A stretch of 64,000 nucleotides of DNA from assembly GCA_023212695.1 (NCBI GenBank), contig JALCCG010000039.1, positions 1-64,000 of the forward strand, written 5' to 3'. Position numbers and translations under genes: made by a program. This document shows positions 15,781 through 24,439 of this stretch, piece by piece. Origin of the DNA: Sporisorium sorghi. Its lineage: Eukaryota > Basidiomycota > Ustilaginomycetes > Ustilaginales > Ustilaginaceae. Below the pieces are notes generated by a model. It did not search any database. It was not told the origin of the DNA and saw nothing but the letters and a program-made list of their open reading frames with translations. How positions within the stretch are numbered: position 1 is the first letter of the stretch; every line of letters starts with the position of its first letter.

Positions 15781-18084
15781 GTGAAACAATATTTAAAGCT
15801 AGATGAATGGTCAATTATTGAAGAGGGCTTTGATCCTCATACGCATGAAATCTCGGAAAGTGTATTCAGTATCGGTAACGGATTTATGGGCCAGCGTGCC
15901 AACTTTGAGGAAGCCTACAGCGGTTCATCGCTGCAAGGCAGCTACATGGCCGGTGTCTACTATCCGGACAAAACCCGTGTAGGCTGGTGGAAGAACGGTT
16001 ACCCTGAATATTTTGCCAAAGTGCTGAACAGCACCAACTGGATTGGCATTGGCATCGAAATCAACGGCACGCCGCTTGATTTGGCGAAATGCACAGTGAA
16101 GAACTTTGTCCGTGAGCTGAACATGAAGGAAGGTTATCTTTCCCGCAGCTTTACCGCTGTCATGGAAGACGGCAAGGAGCTCAAAGTCGAAGCCATCCGC
16201 TTTGTGAGCATTGTGCGTCATGAGATCGGAGCCATCCGCTATGCAGTGACCCCGCTTAATTTTGCTGGTGAGCTGACCATCACGCCTTATCTTGATGGCG
16301 ATGTGAAGAACAAAGACTCCAACTATGACGAGAAGTTCTGGCTGGAAGTGTTCAAGGAAGCGGCTCAAGGATCAGCTGCCTTAACTGTAAAAACCAAGAA
16401 ACTCGATTTTCATGTGACGTCCGTGATGTCCTACAACATCGTGAAGAACGGCGAAAAGCTAGATGTGCAAGCAGAGCTGATAGAACAAGAGAAATATGCC
16501 GCCAACCGTGTAAGTGTATCCGTATCGGAAGGTGAAGTCATCACCGTCTATAAATATGTCGCCAACGTCACTTCCCGCAATCATGGCCTGGGCGAACTGG
16601 TGAACGCAGCGCGTGCGGTGCTGGAGCCGGCCGTCGAAACCGGATTTGAGCTGCTCTTGAAGGAGCAAGCTGCAGCTTGGGGCGACAAATGGAAGGAAAG
16701 CGATATCGTTATCGAAGGCGATGTGGCAGCCCAGCAGGCGATCCGCTTCAACATTTTCCAGCTCAACCAGACTTACAGCGGCGAGGACGACCGCCTGAAC
16801 ATCGGACCGAAGGGCTTTACCGGGGAGAAATACGGCGGCAGCACCTATTGGGACACCGAGGCTTACTGCTTGCCATTCTACCTGAGCACCGCGGATGCCA
16901 GCATCTCCCGCAACCTGCTCATCTACCGCTATAAACACCTGGAAAAAGCGAAGGAAAATGCCAGGAAGCTTGGTTTCACCAAAGGTGCTCTCTACCCTAT
17001 GGTGACGATGAACGGTGAGGAATGCCATAACGAATGGGAAATTACGTTCGAAGAAATTCACCGTAACGGCGCCATTGCGTACGCCATCTATAACTATGTT
17101 AACTATACCGGCGATTTCTCTTATCTTGGTCAATACGGACTGGAAGTGCTCGTGGAAATTTCCCGTTTCTGGGAAGAGCGCGTGAATTACGTCCCCGCGA
17201 AGGATCAGTATATGATGCTGGGTGTAACCGGACCGAACGAGTACGAGAACAATGTGAACAATAACTGGTATACCAACCGGATTGCCAGCTGGACGATGGA
17301 ATACACCCTTGATGTGCTGGAATATTTGAAAGAGAACGAGGATTCCCGCTATGCAGAGCTTACGGCGAAGCTCGAGCTGCAAGAGGTAGAAACGGACAAG
17401 TGGCAGGATATCATCAGCAAAATGTACTATCCGGAAGATGCGGAGCTCGGCGTATTCCTGCAGCAGGATGGTTTCCTCAACAAGGAACTTGTTCCCGTTA
17501 AGGAATTGGACCCTGTACATCTACCGCTGAATCAGAACTGGTCCTGGGACCGCATTCTGCGTTCGGTATATATCAAACAGGCTGACGTATTGCAAGGATT
17601 GTTCTTCCTGGGCGACCAGTACGATCTGGCAACGAAAAAACGCAACTTCGACTTCTATGAACCGTTCACGGTGCATGAGTCCTCTCTCTCTCCTTGCGTA
17701 CACTCCATTCTCGCATGCGAGCTTGGATATCAGGAGAAAGCGTACGAGATGTACCTTCGTACAGCTCGCCTGGACCTCGACAACTATAACAACGATACCG
17801 AGGACGGCTGTCATACAACCAGCATGGCAGGAACCTGGATGTCCGTTGTGCACGGCTTCGGCGGCCTGCGTGTAAAAGACGGCGTATTGCACCTGAATCC
17901 GTTCATTCCGGGTCACTGGTCTTCCTTCTCCTTCAAGGTCATGTTCCGTGGATCCCGACTGAAGGTCAACGTGAAAGGCAGCGAGACCATCATCGTGAAC
18001 GAGACGGATACACCTGCTGTCCTGAACGTGAACGGCAAAGAATACAGCATTAGCGGACTTGGAGAGGTAAAAGCTGCAAGATAA
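15781..18084 (+). CDS. GH65 phosphorylase, probably maltose phosphorylase
   Basis: A 767-residue family GH65 enzyme that would phosphorolyse an alpha-glucobiose to beta-glucose 1-phosphate and glucose. I prefer the GTG at 15781 because AAAGGAG (15765-15771) is 9 nt before it; an ATG at 15775 is too close. The N-terminal beta-sandwich has SVFSIGNGFMGQRANFEE. The catalytic acid in TGPNEYENN falls at residue 487 with this start, the position described for maltose phosphorylase of Levilactobacillus brevis. HESSLSPCVHS and NDTEDGCHTTSMAGTW are phosphate-loop and barrel motifs. Together with pgmB, amylase and MalR-like regulator, maltose is the likely substrate; kojibiose, nigerose or trehalose cannot be excluded. 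Confidence 0.9.
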   Translation: MKQYLKLDEWSIIEEGFDPHTHEISESVFSIGNGFMGQRANFEEAYSGSSLQGSYMAGVYYPDKTRVGWWKNGYPEYFAKVLNSTNWIGIGIEINGTPLDLAKCTVKNFVRELNMKEGYLSRSFTAVMEDGKELKVEAIRFVSIVRHEIGAIRYAVTPLNFAGELTITPYLDGDVKNKDSNYDEKFWLEVFKEAAQGSAALTVKTKKLDFHVTSVMSYNIVKNGEKLDVQAELIEQEKYAANRVSVSVSEGEVITVYKYVANVTSRNHGLGELVNAARAVLEPAVETGFELLLKEQAAAWGDKWKESDIVIEGDVAAQQAIRFNIFQLNQTYSGEDDRLNIGPKGFTGEKYGGSTYWDTEAYCLPFYLSTADASISRNLLIYRYKHLEKAKENARKLGFTKGALYPMVTMNGEECHNEWEITFEEIHRNGAIAYAIYNYVNYTGDFSYLGQYGLEVLVEISRFWEERVNYVPAKDQYMMLGVTGPNEYENNVNNNWYTNRIASWTMEYTLDVLEYLKENEDSRYAELTAKLELQEVETDKWQDIISKMYYPEDAELGVFLQQDGFLNKELVPVKELDPVHLPLNQNWSWDRILRSVYIKQADVLQGLFFLGDQYDLATKKRNFDFYEPFTVHESSLSPCVHSILACELGYQEKAYEMYLRTARLDLDNYNNDTEDGCHTTSMAGTWMSVVHGFGGLRVKDGVLHLNPFIPGHWSSFSFKVMFRGSRLKVNVKGSETIIVNETDTPAVLNVNGKEYSISGLGEVKAAR

Positions 18085-18127
18085 GCGGTACGGGGACAAC
18101 GGGGACATCATGTCCCTTCCCCTCCCA

Positions 18128-18167
18128 TAAACAAGAGCCCTGGATATTATTCCAGGGCTCTTGTTTG
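18128..18167. terminator. Terminator after the GH65 gene
   Basis: AAACAAGAGCCCTGGA / TCCAGGGCTCTTGTTT, perfect 16 bp stem with an 8 nt loop. Confidence 0.88.
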
Positions 18168-18172
18168 TATAT

Positions 18173-18222
18173 AGAGAATGGGCCCCTCAAGCATCCCTTC
18201 TCATTATGAAGGGGCCCATTCT
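18173..18222. terminator. Second hairpin following the GH65 terminator
   Basis: AGAATGGGCCCCT / AAGGGGCCCATTCT with a loop of about 21 nt, a few bases after the first terminator. There is no T-run, so it may be a back-up stop or a protein-binding palindrome. Two short GGCAGGTAT copies (18230, 18298) follow it. Confidence 0.55.
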
Positions 18223-18322
18223 CATCCTTGGCAGGTATCTGTATTGCAGGGTCCAGCCAAGGCTTCACCAATCAGCTGCGAGCTTCATTCTCACTTTGGC
18301 AGGTATTTACCGATTATGTAGG

Positions 18323-19369
18323 CTATGAATAGATCAGTTGAGAATGCGGATCACGCGGAGGGCGCTCGGATGGTTTACCGAACAGATACCCCTGCGAGAG
18401 CTCGATCCCGATATCTCGGCAAAAATGAAACTCCTCCCGTCTCTCAATGCCTTCAGCCAGCACCATAGCTCCGAAATCATGAGCCATGTTCGTGATCATT
18501 TCAAGCTGCTTCTGCTGGGCGGCATTTCGATCGCAATGGTCGATAAGACTCCGGTCGATCTTCACATAATCCGGCTTAAGCCTGATCATCTGCTCCAACG
18601 TGGAATAGCCCGCCCCTACGTCGTCCATGGCTACCGAGATCCCGTGACTGCGATAAACCTCGAATATCGATTGGAGGTGCTTCACATCATCGATCTTCTC
18701 GGTCTCCACAACCTCAAACACGAAATCCCTCGGATCCAAATGGAGCCTGTCGATGGTATTAAAAGTATGACTGAGACACATCTGAGGATCATATATCGAC
18801 GATGGCAGGAAGTTTACGAAACGTTTCACACCTAAAGGAAGCCACTCTGCGCTGGTTTCAATTGCACAGGTTCGTGCCGCTCGGTCCAGAAAAGAATGCA
18901 GTCCGGTTTTTCGGGCAGTCTCAAACAGCTCATACGGTTGGAACGCGACTCCCCCCTCTATCGGACGAAGCAAAAACTCATATGCAACGATCTGCTCAAA
19001 GTGATCTACAATGGGCTGCATATAGCTCGTAAACTGCTTATGTAAAATGACATTGACCATATCGTAATGCTCCATCTGCAGCTCGAACTTCTGCATAGGG
19101 GTCCACGTATGCCGGATCTGTGGAGCTTCTCCACCGGTAACACAGAAGGACAGCTCTTGACGAATCTTCAGCGGAAGGGGTTGCAGACACTTTATCATGG
19201 AGATTAGTTCCGCAAGTTCCTTATAGTTCACAGCACAACCCTCATTGTTCTCTTGTACCGTGTAGCCGTTCAGTGCAAGCAAGCCAATAAGCTCACCGCT
19301 TGCAGGCTTCATATGAACGGTCCCCTGGTCCTCAATCGGTTCAAAGGTGCTGCAATTGTCGCAAATCAT
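18323..19369 (-). CDS. EAL-domain c-di-GMP phosphodiesterase
   Basis: The start at 19369 follows CAAGGAGGACGAAC; the longer frame to 19489 has no such site. The 348-residue protein opens MICDNCSTFEPIED, a CxxC-like cysteine pair that could bind metal. The EAL domain fills about residues 100-345. Conserved catalytic elements are present though varied: YEFLLRP for ExLxR, VNFLPS, FEVVETE, DDVGAGYS, VKIDRSL, LAEGIE and QGYLFGKP. All acidic and lysine positions needed for c-di-GMP hydrolysis appear kept, so it is probably active. No membrane segment is seen, so it should be cytosolic. A GGDEF gene lies upstream on the same strand. Confidence 0.9.
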   Translation of the reverse strand: MICDNCSTFEPIEDQGTVHMKPASGELIGLLALNGYTVQENNEGCAVNYKELAELISMIKCLQPLPLKIRQELSFCVTGGEAPQIRHTWTPMQKFELQMEHYDMVNVILHKQFTSYMQPIVDHFEQIVAYEFLLRPIEGGVAFQPYELFETARKTGLHSFLDRAARTCAIETSAEWLPLGVKRFVNFLPSSIYDPQMCLSHTFNTIDRLHLDPRDFVFEVVETEKIDDVKHLQSIFEVYRSHGISVAMDDVGAGYSTLEQMIRLKPDYVKIDRSLIDHCDRNAAQQKQLEMITNMAHDFGAMVLAEGIERREEFHFCRDIGIELSQGYLFGKPSERPPRDPHSQLIYS

Positions 19370-19578
19370 GTTCGTCCTCCTTGGCAAGCTAGCTCTCACT
19401 ATGCTTCTTATCGGCATTTTGAATATGATTTCTTTGCATTTTATGGATTTTATATCGAAGTTATGACCTGTTTTATGAGAAATGCGCAAGATTCGTGCAA
19501 TGATAGGGTATTAATCTACAAAAATCGACTTATATTGCTTTTAACAACGCATTGTCGATATTTCTGGTTATCCATCCC

Positions 19579-21108
19579 TTATTCAATCTTCTGGTCCAAA
19601 AGCTGCAGCTGCATCGTCCGGTCCACATCGAAGTGCCAGCGGGCATTCCGCTCCTTCGCGGCATACATCGCTGCATCCGCACGGCCAATGAGCTCCTGAT
19701 CGTTCCGGGCATGATCGGGATACACGGCAATGCCGATACTCGGCGACGTTCTAACTTCATATCCCTCCAGTTCATAAGGCTCGCTGAGCAGCATCCAAAT
19801 CTCCTCCGCCATCCAGATCAGCTCCTGATCCTCCCCGGCCGACTGGATCATCACGGTGAATTCATCTCCCCCTAGACGGGACACCAGAATCCCTTTGGAT
19901 TCCAGCGACTGAAGGCGGCATGCAACCTTGCGGATCAACAGATCTCCGGCACGGTGGCCATAACGATCATTCACCTTTTTGAAACGATTCATGTCCATGT
20001 AGAGAAGCCCTACCCGCGATCCTGTCCGATCGGCCTCTAACAAGGAGCTGGACAGTCTTGCGTTGAAGTAACGACGATTATACAATCCCGTCAGATCATC
20101 CCGGTGAGCAAGCGATTCGCTCTGCCTCAGACTTTCATGCAGTCGATGTAACAAGCGGTCATTCTCATACTGGATCAGGATCTGGCGGAACAGAATCAGA
20201 ATGACGCACAGGGATAGACCGGTAAACAGACCGTTCCAGCCACCGAACCGCTGCGCCATGAGGGCAAACATTCCGCCCAGCACGCCATATGGAAGCAAAT
20301 ATCTGACAATCAAGGTTCCTACAGGACGCGGTTCCCTCTCTTTCACCGTTTGATTTCCGGTATCGGGAGCGGGCTGTGCACCTGCAGAAGCAATGAAAAA
20401 CACAGATAACGTATGTAAAGGATCAAGATATGCACGAACTTCGAGATTCACGAAATGGACGAGATAAAAGTGCAGAGCATCACCCATAATATAAGCGCTT
20501 CCGCCAAGACTTAATGAAATGACCGCCCATTTCCCTAATTGCCTGGTATTAAAATACAACACCACGGTAAAGAAAATAAGTACCATTCCGCACAGCGGAA
20601 ACAGCATATCCACCCATACGCTTCCCGTCCCCCCCGAATACGTACTGTCCTGAAGTTCGGGCTTGATTAAATACTCCCAGCCCACCGTCATGAACGTTAC
20701 GCCAACGATGACGATATCCAGCATAAACCGCAGCCCCCTAAGCGGGCCTTGAACATGCCGGAACAAATAGATGAGGCAGCTGGCGAACAGGATTACTTCC
20801 AGTCCCCAGAAATAGCTGGATATCTGGAAAGCGCTCTCTTTCCCGAACCCGAAAAAAAAGAAGGAGACGATCCGGGCCACTGCATCGGCCATCAGTCCGA
20901 TACTTACCATAAACCAAAACCTGCGAAGATGTGCCTTATAACGCCGGCTGACCCGAATTAAATACACGGAGGCGGCCATAGGAGCAATAATGACTAGCAC
21001 ACGCTGAAGCGATAAAGCATCAGGCATCCACAGAACAGTCATTATCTGAATAAATGCATATATAATGGCGAGTCGAATCCACAGATGATCTGCTGGAGTT
21101 GGACTCAT
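19579..21108 (-). CDS. Membrane GGDEF diguanylate cyclase
   Basis: A 509-residue protein starting at 21108, where GGGGGAGTGCTT precedes the ATG; an upstream in-frame start at 21189 is less likely. About eight to nine hydrophobic helices fill residues 10-300. A short linker with a predicted helix (RLHESLRQSESLAH) leads to the GGDEF domain, with DDLTGLYNRRYF, DMNRFKKVNDRYGHRAGD and the active site RLGGDEF. The RxxD inhibitory site before GGDEF is not visible, so product feedback may be absent. The EAL gene lies about 210 nt downstream on the same strand; the two may balance local c-di-GMP. Confidence 0.92.
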   Translation of the reverse strand: MSPTPADHLWIRLAIIYAFIQIMTVLWMPDALSLQRVLVIIAPMAASVYLIRVSRRYKAHLRRFWFMVSIGLMADAVARIVSFFFFGFGKESAFQISSYFWGLEVILFASCLIYLFRHVQGPLRGLRFMLDIVIVGVTFMTVGWEYLIKPELQDSTYSGGTGSVWVDMLFPLCGMVLIFFTVVLYFNTRQLGKWAVISLSLGGSAYIMGDALHFYLVHFVNLEVRAYLDPLHTLSVFFIASAGAQPAPDTGNQTVKEREPRPVGTLIVRYLLPYGVLGGMFALMAQRFGGWNGLFTGLSLCVILILFRQILIQYENDRLLHRLHESLRQSESLAHRDDLTGLYNRRYFNARLSSSLLEADRTGSRVGLLYMDMNRFKKVNDRYGHRAGDLLIRKVACRLQSLESKGILVSRLGGDEFTVMIQSAGEDQELIWMAEEIWMLLSEPYELEGYEVRTSPSIGIAVYPDHARNDQELIGRADAAMYAAKERNARWHFDVDRTMQLQLLDQKIE

Positions 21109-21368
21109 AAGCACTCCCCCTTGGCAAAAAGGTAAGCTTGTACACGATGGATGATTTAGGTCTTTTGAATTAAGCTCTCTATTCCTCATGATACTTTTTA
21201 CCCATCCAAAAGTAAAGACGAGGAAATCAAAGAAAAATCATCTATCCGGCACATTGCTAGAAGATCTATATAATGAAGTTTTTCTACTGGACGGGTGTAC
21301 TTCAAATGCAAGGACTACACTCAATTAAACACGTGAAAACCTGAAAAGTTTCTATATCAATCACCTAC

Positions 21369-21396
21369 TTGACGTATAGGAATCATATGATATTAT
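21369..21396 (+). promoter_or_regulatory. Sigma-A promoter of the VOC gene
   Basis: TTGACG (21369-21374), 16 bp spacer, TATTAT (21391-21396), 33 nt before the start codon. The upstream 21109-21368 holds nothing else recognised. Confidence 0.6.
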
Positions 21397-21428
21397 TCTT
21401 CATATCTTATACGAACCGGAAAGGGTGT

Positions 21429-21818
21429 ATGGCAGTGTCACAGAAACGATTGGATCATGTTGGTATTGTAGTCCGAAACCTGGAAGCCACAATAGCGTTT
21501 TACACGTCGGTAGTCGGCCTTGAACTAAAGAATCGCCTGACTCATACCAATGGGGTCATTCAACTCGCGTTCCTCGGATTTAATGGAAGTGACGAAACGG
21601 AAGTCGAACTTATCCAGGGTTACAGCGACTCGCTGCCTTCGGAAGGAACGGTGCACCATTTTGCAGTCAGTACGGATGATATTGAAGAAGAGTATGCACG
21701 CGTCCAAGGACTTGAAGTTCCTCATCTGGACGAGGAAATCGTCACTCTCCCGAACGGCTACCGTTATTTCTTCGTGCATGGTCCCGAAGGGGAATGGATC
21801 GAGTTCTTCCAGCGTTAA
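21429..21818 (+). CDS. VOC superfamily (glyoxalase-like) protein
   Basis: A 129-residue protein with the vicinal-oxygen-chelate fold: KRLDHVGIVVRNLEATIAFY opens the first beta-alpha-beta repeat, and VHHFAVSTDDIEEEYARV opens the second, closing with GPEGEWIEFFQ. The histidines and glutamates at the usual metal positions (His of LDHVG, Glu of VELIQ, His of VHHFA, Glu of WIEFF) are present, as in lactoylglutathione lyases and methylmalonyl-CoA epimerase. I use the ATG at 21429 (AAGGGTG before it) rather than the in-frame ATG at 21369, which overlaps the promoter. Substrate unknown. Confidence 0.85.
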   Translation: MAVSQKRLDHVGIVVRNLEATIAFYTSVVGLELKNRLTHTNGVIQLAFLGFNGSDETEVELIQGYSDSLPSEGTVHHFAVSTDDIEEEYARVQGLEVPHLDEEIVTLPNGYRYFFVHGPEGEWIEFFQR

Positions 21819-22000
21819 CCCGCACGCAGCACGGTATCCAACATTTCATCTCTTAAAATGTTCATATGCTGAACTCTTGGGCTGCCTAAACGCGGTTCCC
21901 TACATAAGGCCTGTCCTGTTCATGACCTTTTTCGAAAACTAGACAGGTCTTGGTGTTAGGACTATAATAACGGATGTACTGATCGAAACTTCATAAATAT

Positions 22001-22090
22001 CGGGGGAGCTGGAATTTAGCCGGCTGAGAGTGTATCCGCTTTGATACTGACCCTTACACCTGATCTGGGTAATGCCAGCGTAGGAAGCCA
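22001..22090 (+). ncRNA. TPP (THI-box) riboswitch aptamer
   Basis: The aptamer core is plain: CGGGGGAGCT, then CGGCTGAGAGT, GACCCTTACACCTGATCTGG and GTAATGCCAGCGTAGGAAG. These match the conserved P2/P3/P4/P5 elements that bind thiamine pyrophosphate. The expression platform follows as a terminator at 22139-22168. It controls the transporter operon starting at 22217, so the cargo should be thiamine or its pyrimidine precursor. Confidence 0.95.
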
Positions 22091-22138
22091 ATGTTTGCGG
22101 CAGCCATATTTGCCGTACTATACACTTACGCCGTCATG

Positions 22139-22168
22139 CGTCCTGAGATTATCGGGGCGTTTTTTTTG
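22139..22168 (+). terminator. Riboswitch terminator
   Basis: CGTCCTGA GATTA TCGGGGCG followed by eight T. It lies between aptamer and coding start, as expected when TPP binding causes premature transcription stop. Confidence 0.85.
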
Positions 22169-22216
22169 TGGAGTTACGAGGTAATAGAAATAGAACTCAT
22201 AAGGAGAGAAGACACG

Positions 22217-23248
22217 ATGAAGAAGGGAAGATGGGTCCCCCTGCTTCTCGCTTGTGTCCTGCTGATGGTTGCGGCCGGATGCGGTACAGGCGGACAGAAC
22301 AAGAACACAGGCGCTGAAGGAGAAGACGCCAAGAGTCCTGGGAAACTCCGTGACGTGCAGCTGATGCTCGATTGGTCCGCCAATACCAATCACACGGGTC
22401 TGTATGCAGCGAAGGAGCTCGGATATTATGAGGAGGAAGGGCTCAACGTCCAGATCGTCCAGCCGGGAGCCGGTGGAACGGATACGCTGGTCGCATCCGG
22501 TAACGTGCCGTTCGGCATCAGCTATCAGGAAGGGGTAACCCTCGCCAGAACGCAAGGCTTGCCGCTCGTCTCCATTGCGGCGATCATTCAGCATAATACA
22601 TCCGGCTTTGCCGCTCCCAAGGACAAAGGGATCGTGAAGGCTGGAGATTTCGAAGGTAAATCCTATGGCGGCTGGGGCTCCCCCGTTGAGGAAGCTGTCA
22701 TGAAATCCATCATGGAGATCGACGGTGCCGATGTCAGCAAAGTCAATATGGTCAACATGGGCGATGCCGATTATTTTACTGCCGTCAAACGCGACATTGA
22801 TTTCGCCTGGATATTCTACGCCTGGACGGGCATCGAAGCCGAGCTCCGCAATGAGCCGCTTGATATGATCTATGTGAAGGACTACTCTGACCAGCTCGAT
22901 TATTATACGCCGGTCATCGTGACCAACGAGAAGCTGATCCAAGAGGACCCTGAGCTTGTCAAAGCCTTCATGCGGGCTACTTCCAAAGGATACAACCATG
23001 CTATTGAGCATCCTGAGGATGCAGCAGCGCTGCTCTCGAAGGCCGTGCCTGATCTGGATGCCGAGCTGGTTCTGGCCAGCCAGAAATGGCTGAGTCCCCG
23101 CTATCAGGATGATGCGCCTCGTTGGGGTGAACAGAAAGCCGAAGTATGGTCGGGGTATGCCGACTGGATGTTTGAGCGCAAACTGCTGGAGAAAGAGCTT
23201 GATGCAGACCGCGCGTTCACCAATGATTTTTTACCGGAACAACCATAA
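22217..23248 (+). CDS. thiY: ThiY-like substrate-binding lipoprotein (pyrimidine precursor of thiamine)
   Basis: A 343-residue lipoprotein. The start at 22217 follows AAGGAGAGAAG; the frame upstream to 22091 covers the riboswitch and terminator and is not coding. The signal peptide MKKGRWVPLLLACVLLMVAA ends at the lipidated Cys in AAGCGTG. The mature part is NMT1/THI5-like: VQLMLDWSANTNHTGLYAAK, VQPGAGGTDTLVASG, FGISYQEGV. This is the family that binds N-formyl-4-amino-5-aminomethyl-2-methylpyrimidine (ThiY) or HMP. The TPP riboswitch in front supports a thiamine-salvage role. The partners are encoded directly downstream. Confidence 0.9.
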   Translation: MKKGRWVPLLLACVLLMVAAGCGTGGQNKNTGAEGEDAKSPGKLRDVQLMLDWSANTNHTGLYAAKELGYYEEEGLNVQIVQPGAGGTDTLVASGNVPFGISYQEGVTLARTQGLPLVSIAAIIQHNTSGFAAPKDKGIVKAGDFEGKSYGGWGSPVEEAVMKSIMEIDGADVSKVNMVNMGDADYFTAVKRDIDFAWIFYAWTGIEAELRNEPLDMIYVKDYSDQLDYYTPVIVTNEKLIQEDPELVKAFMRATSKGYNHAIEHPEDAAALLSKAVPDLDAELVLASQKWLSPRYQDDAPRWGEQKAEVWSGYADWMFERKLLEKELDADRAFTNDFLPEQP

Positions 23249-23335
23249 GGTCTTTTCTATTAAGAAGAGAGTCGGCCTGACAGCAGGCTGTCTCTCTTTC
23301 ATAATCATATCGCTGCACGAAAGGATGGATTATAT

Positions 23336-23629
23336 ATGGCGAACACCCTCTTGAGCATTCAAGTGATACCCCGGACGCCGGGTGGACGGGACAGCATCCC
23401 TTATGTGGATGAAGCGATCAAGGTTATTGAGGATTCGGGTGTGAAGTACGAGGTCCATGCACTGGAGACAACCATGGAAGGAGAACTCTCCGAGCTGCTA
23501 AAGATCGTCGAGCGCATGCATGAGGCGCTGGTGAATGCGGGAAGTCCCAGCATCATATCCCAGGTCAAAATTGCACATCATCCGAGCGGCATCAGCATGG
23601 ATAAGCTGACTGAGAAATATCGTCCATGA
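23336..23629 (+). CDS. MTH1187-type thiamine-binding protein
   Basis: A 97-residue protein of the MTH1187/YqgV (PF01910, thiamine-binding) family: LLSIQVIPRTPGGRDSIPYV, DEAIKVIEDSGVKYEVHALE, TTMEGELSELLKIVERMHEA, then SQVKIAHHP. This family has ferredoxin-like folds that bind thiamine or pyrimidine ligands, and it recurs in TPP-regulated transporter operons. AAAGGATGG precedes the ATG weakly. Its last codons overlap the permease start by 4 nt (ATGA), tying it to the transport system; it may be a soluble sensor or chaperone of the ligand. Confidence 0.85.
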   Translation: MANTLLSIQVIPRTPGGRDSIPYVDEAIKVIEDSGVKYEVHALETTMEGELSELLKIVERMHEALVNAGSPSIISQVKIAHHPSGISMDKLTEKYRP

Positions 23630-24381
23630 GAAGCTGGTGGAGCTCCGTCTGGCCGCCTGTTGTGGCGGTCCTCTTCTTTTTGCTGGTATGGCAGGCGGCG
23701 GTATCGATCTTCGATATCGAAAAATTTATTCTGCCTGCGCCAACGGCGATCGGATCCGAGGCAGTTACCGGTGCTGCCGGTCTTTTCCAGCATACATTAG
23801 CCACCCTGCAGCTAACCTTGATCGGGTTTATCATCGGAACAACAATCGGACTTGTGATTTCACTGGCTCTGCATATGGTGCCTTTTCTAAAAACAGCTCT
23901 TTATCCGCTTCTGATTCTTAGCCAGAATGTACCGACTATCGCCCTTGCGCCGCTCCTCATGATCTGGTTCGGCTTCGGCATGCTGCCCAAGGTTATTGTG
24001 ATTACCCTGGTCTGCTTCTTCCCGGTGGCCATTGCGGCTCTGGACGGGCTCGCCCGAACCGATCGCACCATGATGAATTACATGCAGATGGCGGGGGCTA
24101 CATCATGGCAAATCTTTACCAAGCTGGAGCTGCCTCATGCCCTTCCCTCCATCTTCTCCGGGATTCGGATCGCGGCCACCTATTCCGTCATGGGTGCGGT
24201 CATCGGAGAATGGATCGGCTCCGACCGGGGAATCGGTTACTACATGATGCTGCAAAAATCCGGCTACCGCACGGATCGGGTATTCGTTGCGATTCTGGTC
24301 ATCGTCCTGCTCAGCCTGCTGATGGTTCTGCTTATCACCCTGCTGGAGAAACGGCTGATCCGTTGGAACCGGAAAAGCTAA
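23626..24381 (+). CDS. thiX: ThiX-like ABC transporter permease
   Basis: A 251-residue permease of the SsuC/TauC/ThiX family with about six membrane helices (first at about 7-26). The cytoplasmic EAA loop reads YMQMAGATSWQIFTKLELPHALPSIFSGIRIA, the contact site for the ATPase. GEWIGSDRGIGYYMM is also typical. It starts on the ATGA overlapping the MTH1187-type gene and is followed by the ATPase. As a single permease it should homodimerise. Confidence 0.9.
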   Translation: MRSWWSSVWPPVVAVLFFLLVWQAAVSIFDIEKFILPAPTAIGSEAVTGAAGLFQHTLATLQLTLIGFIIGTTIGLVISLALHMVPFLKTALYPLLILSQNVPTIALAPLLMIWFGFGMLPKVIVITLVCFFPVAIAALDGLARTDRTMMNYMQMAGATSWQIFTKLELPHALPSIFSGIRIAATYSVMGAVIGEWIGSDRGIGYYMMLQKSGYRTDRVFVAILVIVLLSLLMVLLITLLEKRLIRWNRKS

Positions 24382-24439
24382 TGCCCAGCAGTCATGGGCC
24401 AATACACGATCATCCTTAATGAAGGAGGTATTTCGCGAT

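Noticed and set aside
16459..17520. 353-codon minus-strand frame
   Set aside because: Lies entirely inside the GH65 gene on the other strand; no recognisable motif or ribosome site.
18173..18300. Inverted and direct short repeats as insertion-sequence ends
   Set aside because: No transposase gene and no target duplication; they are terminator hairpins and short chance repeats.
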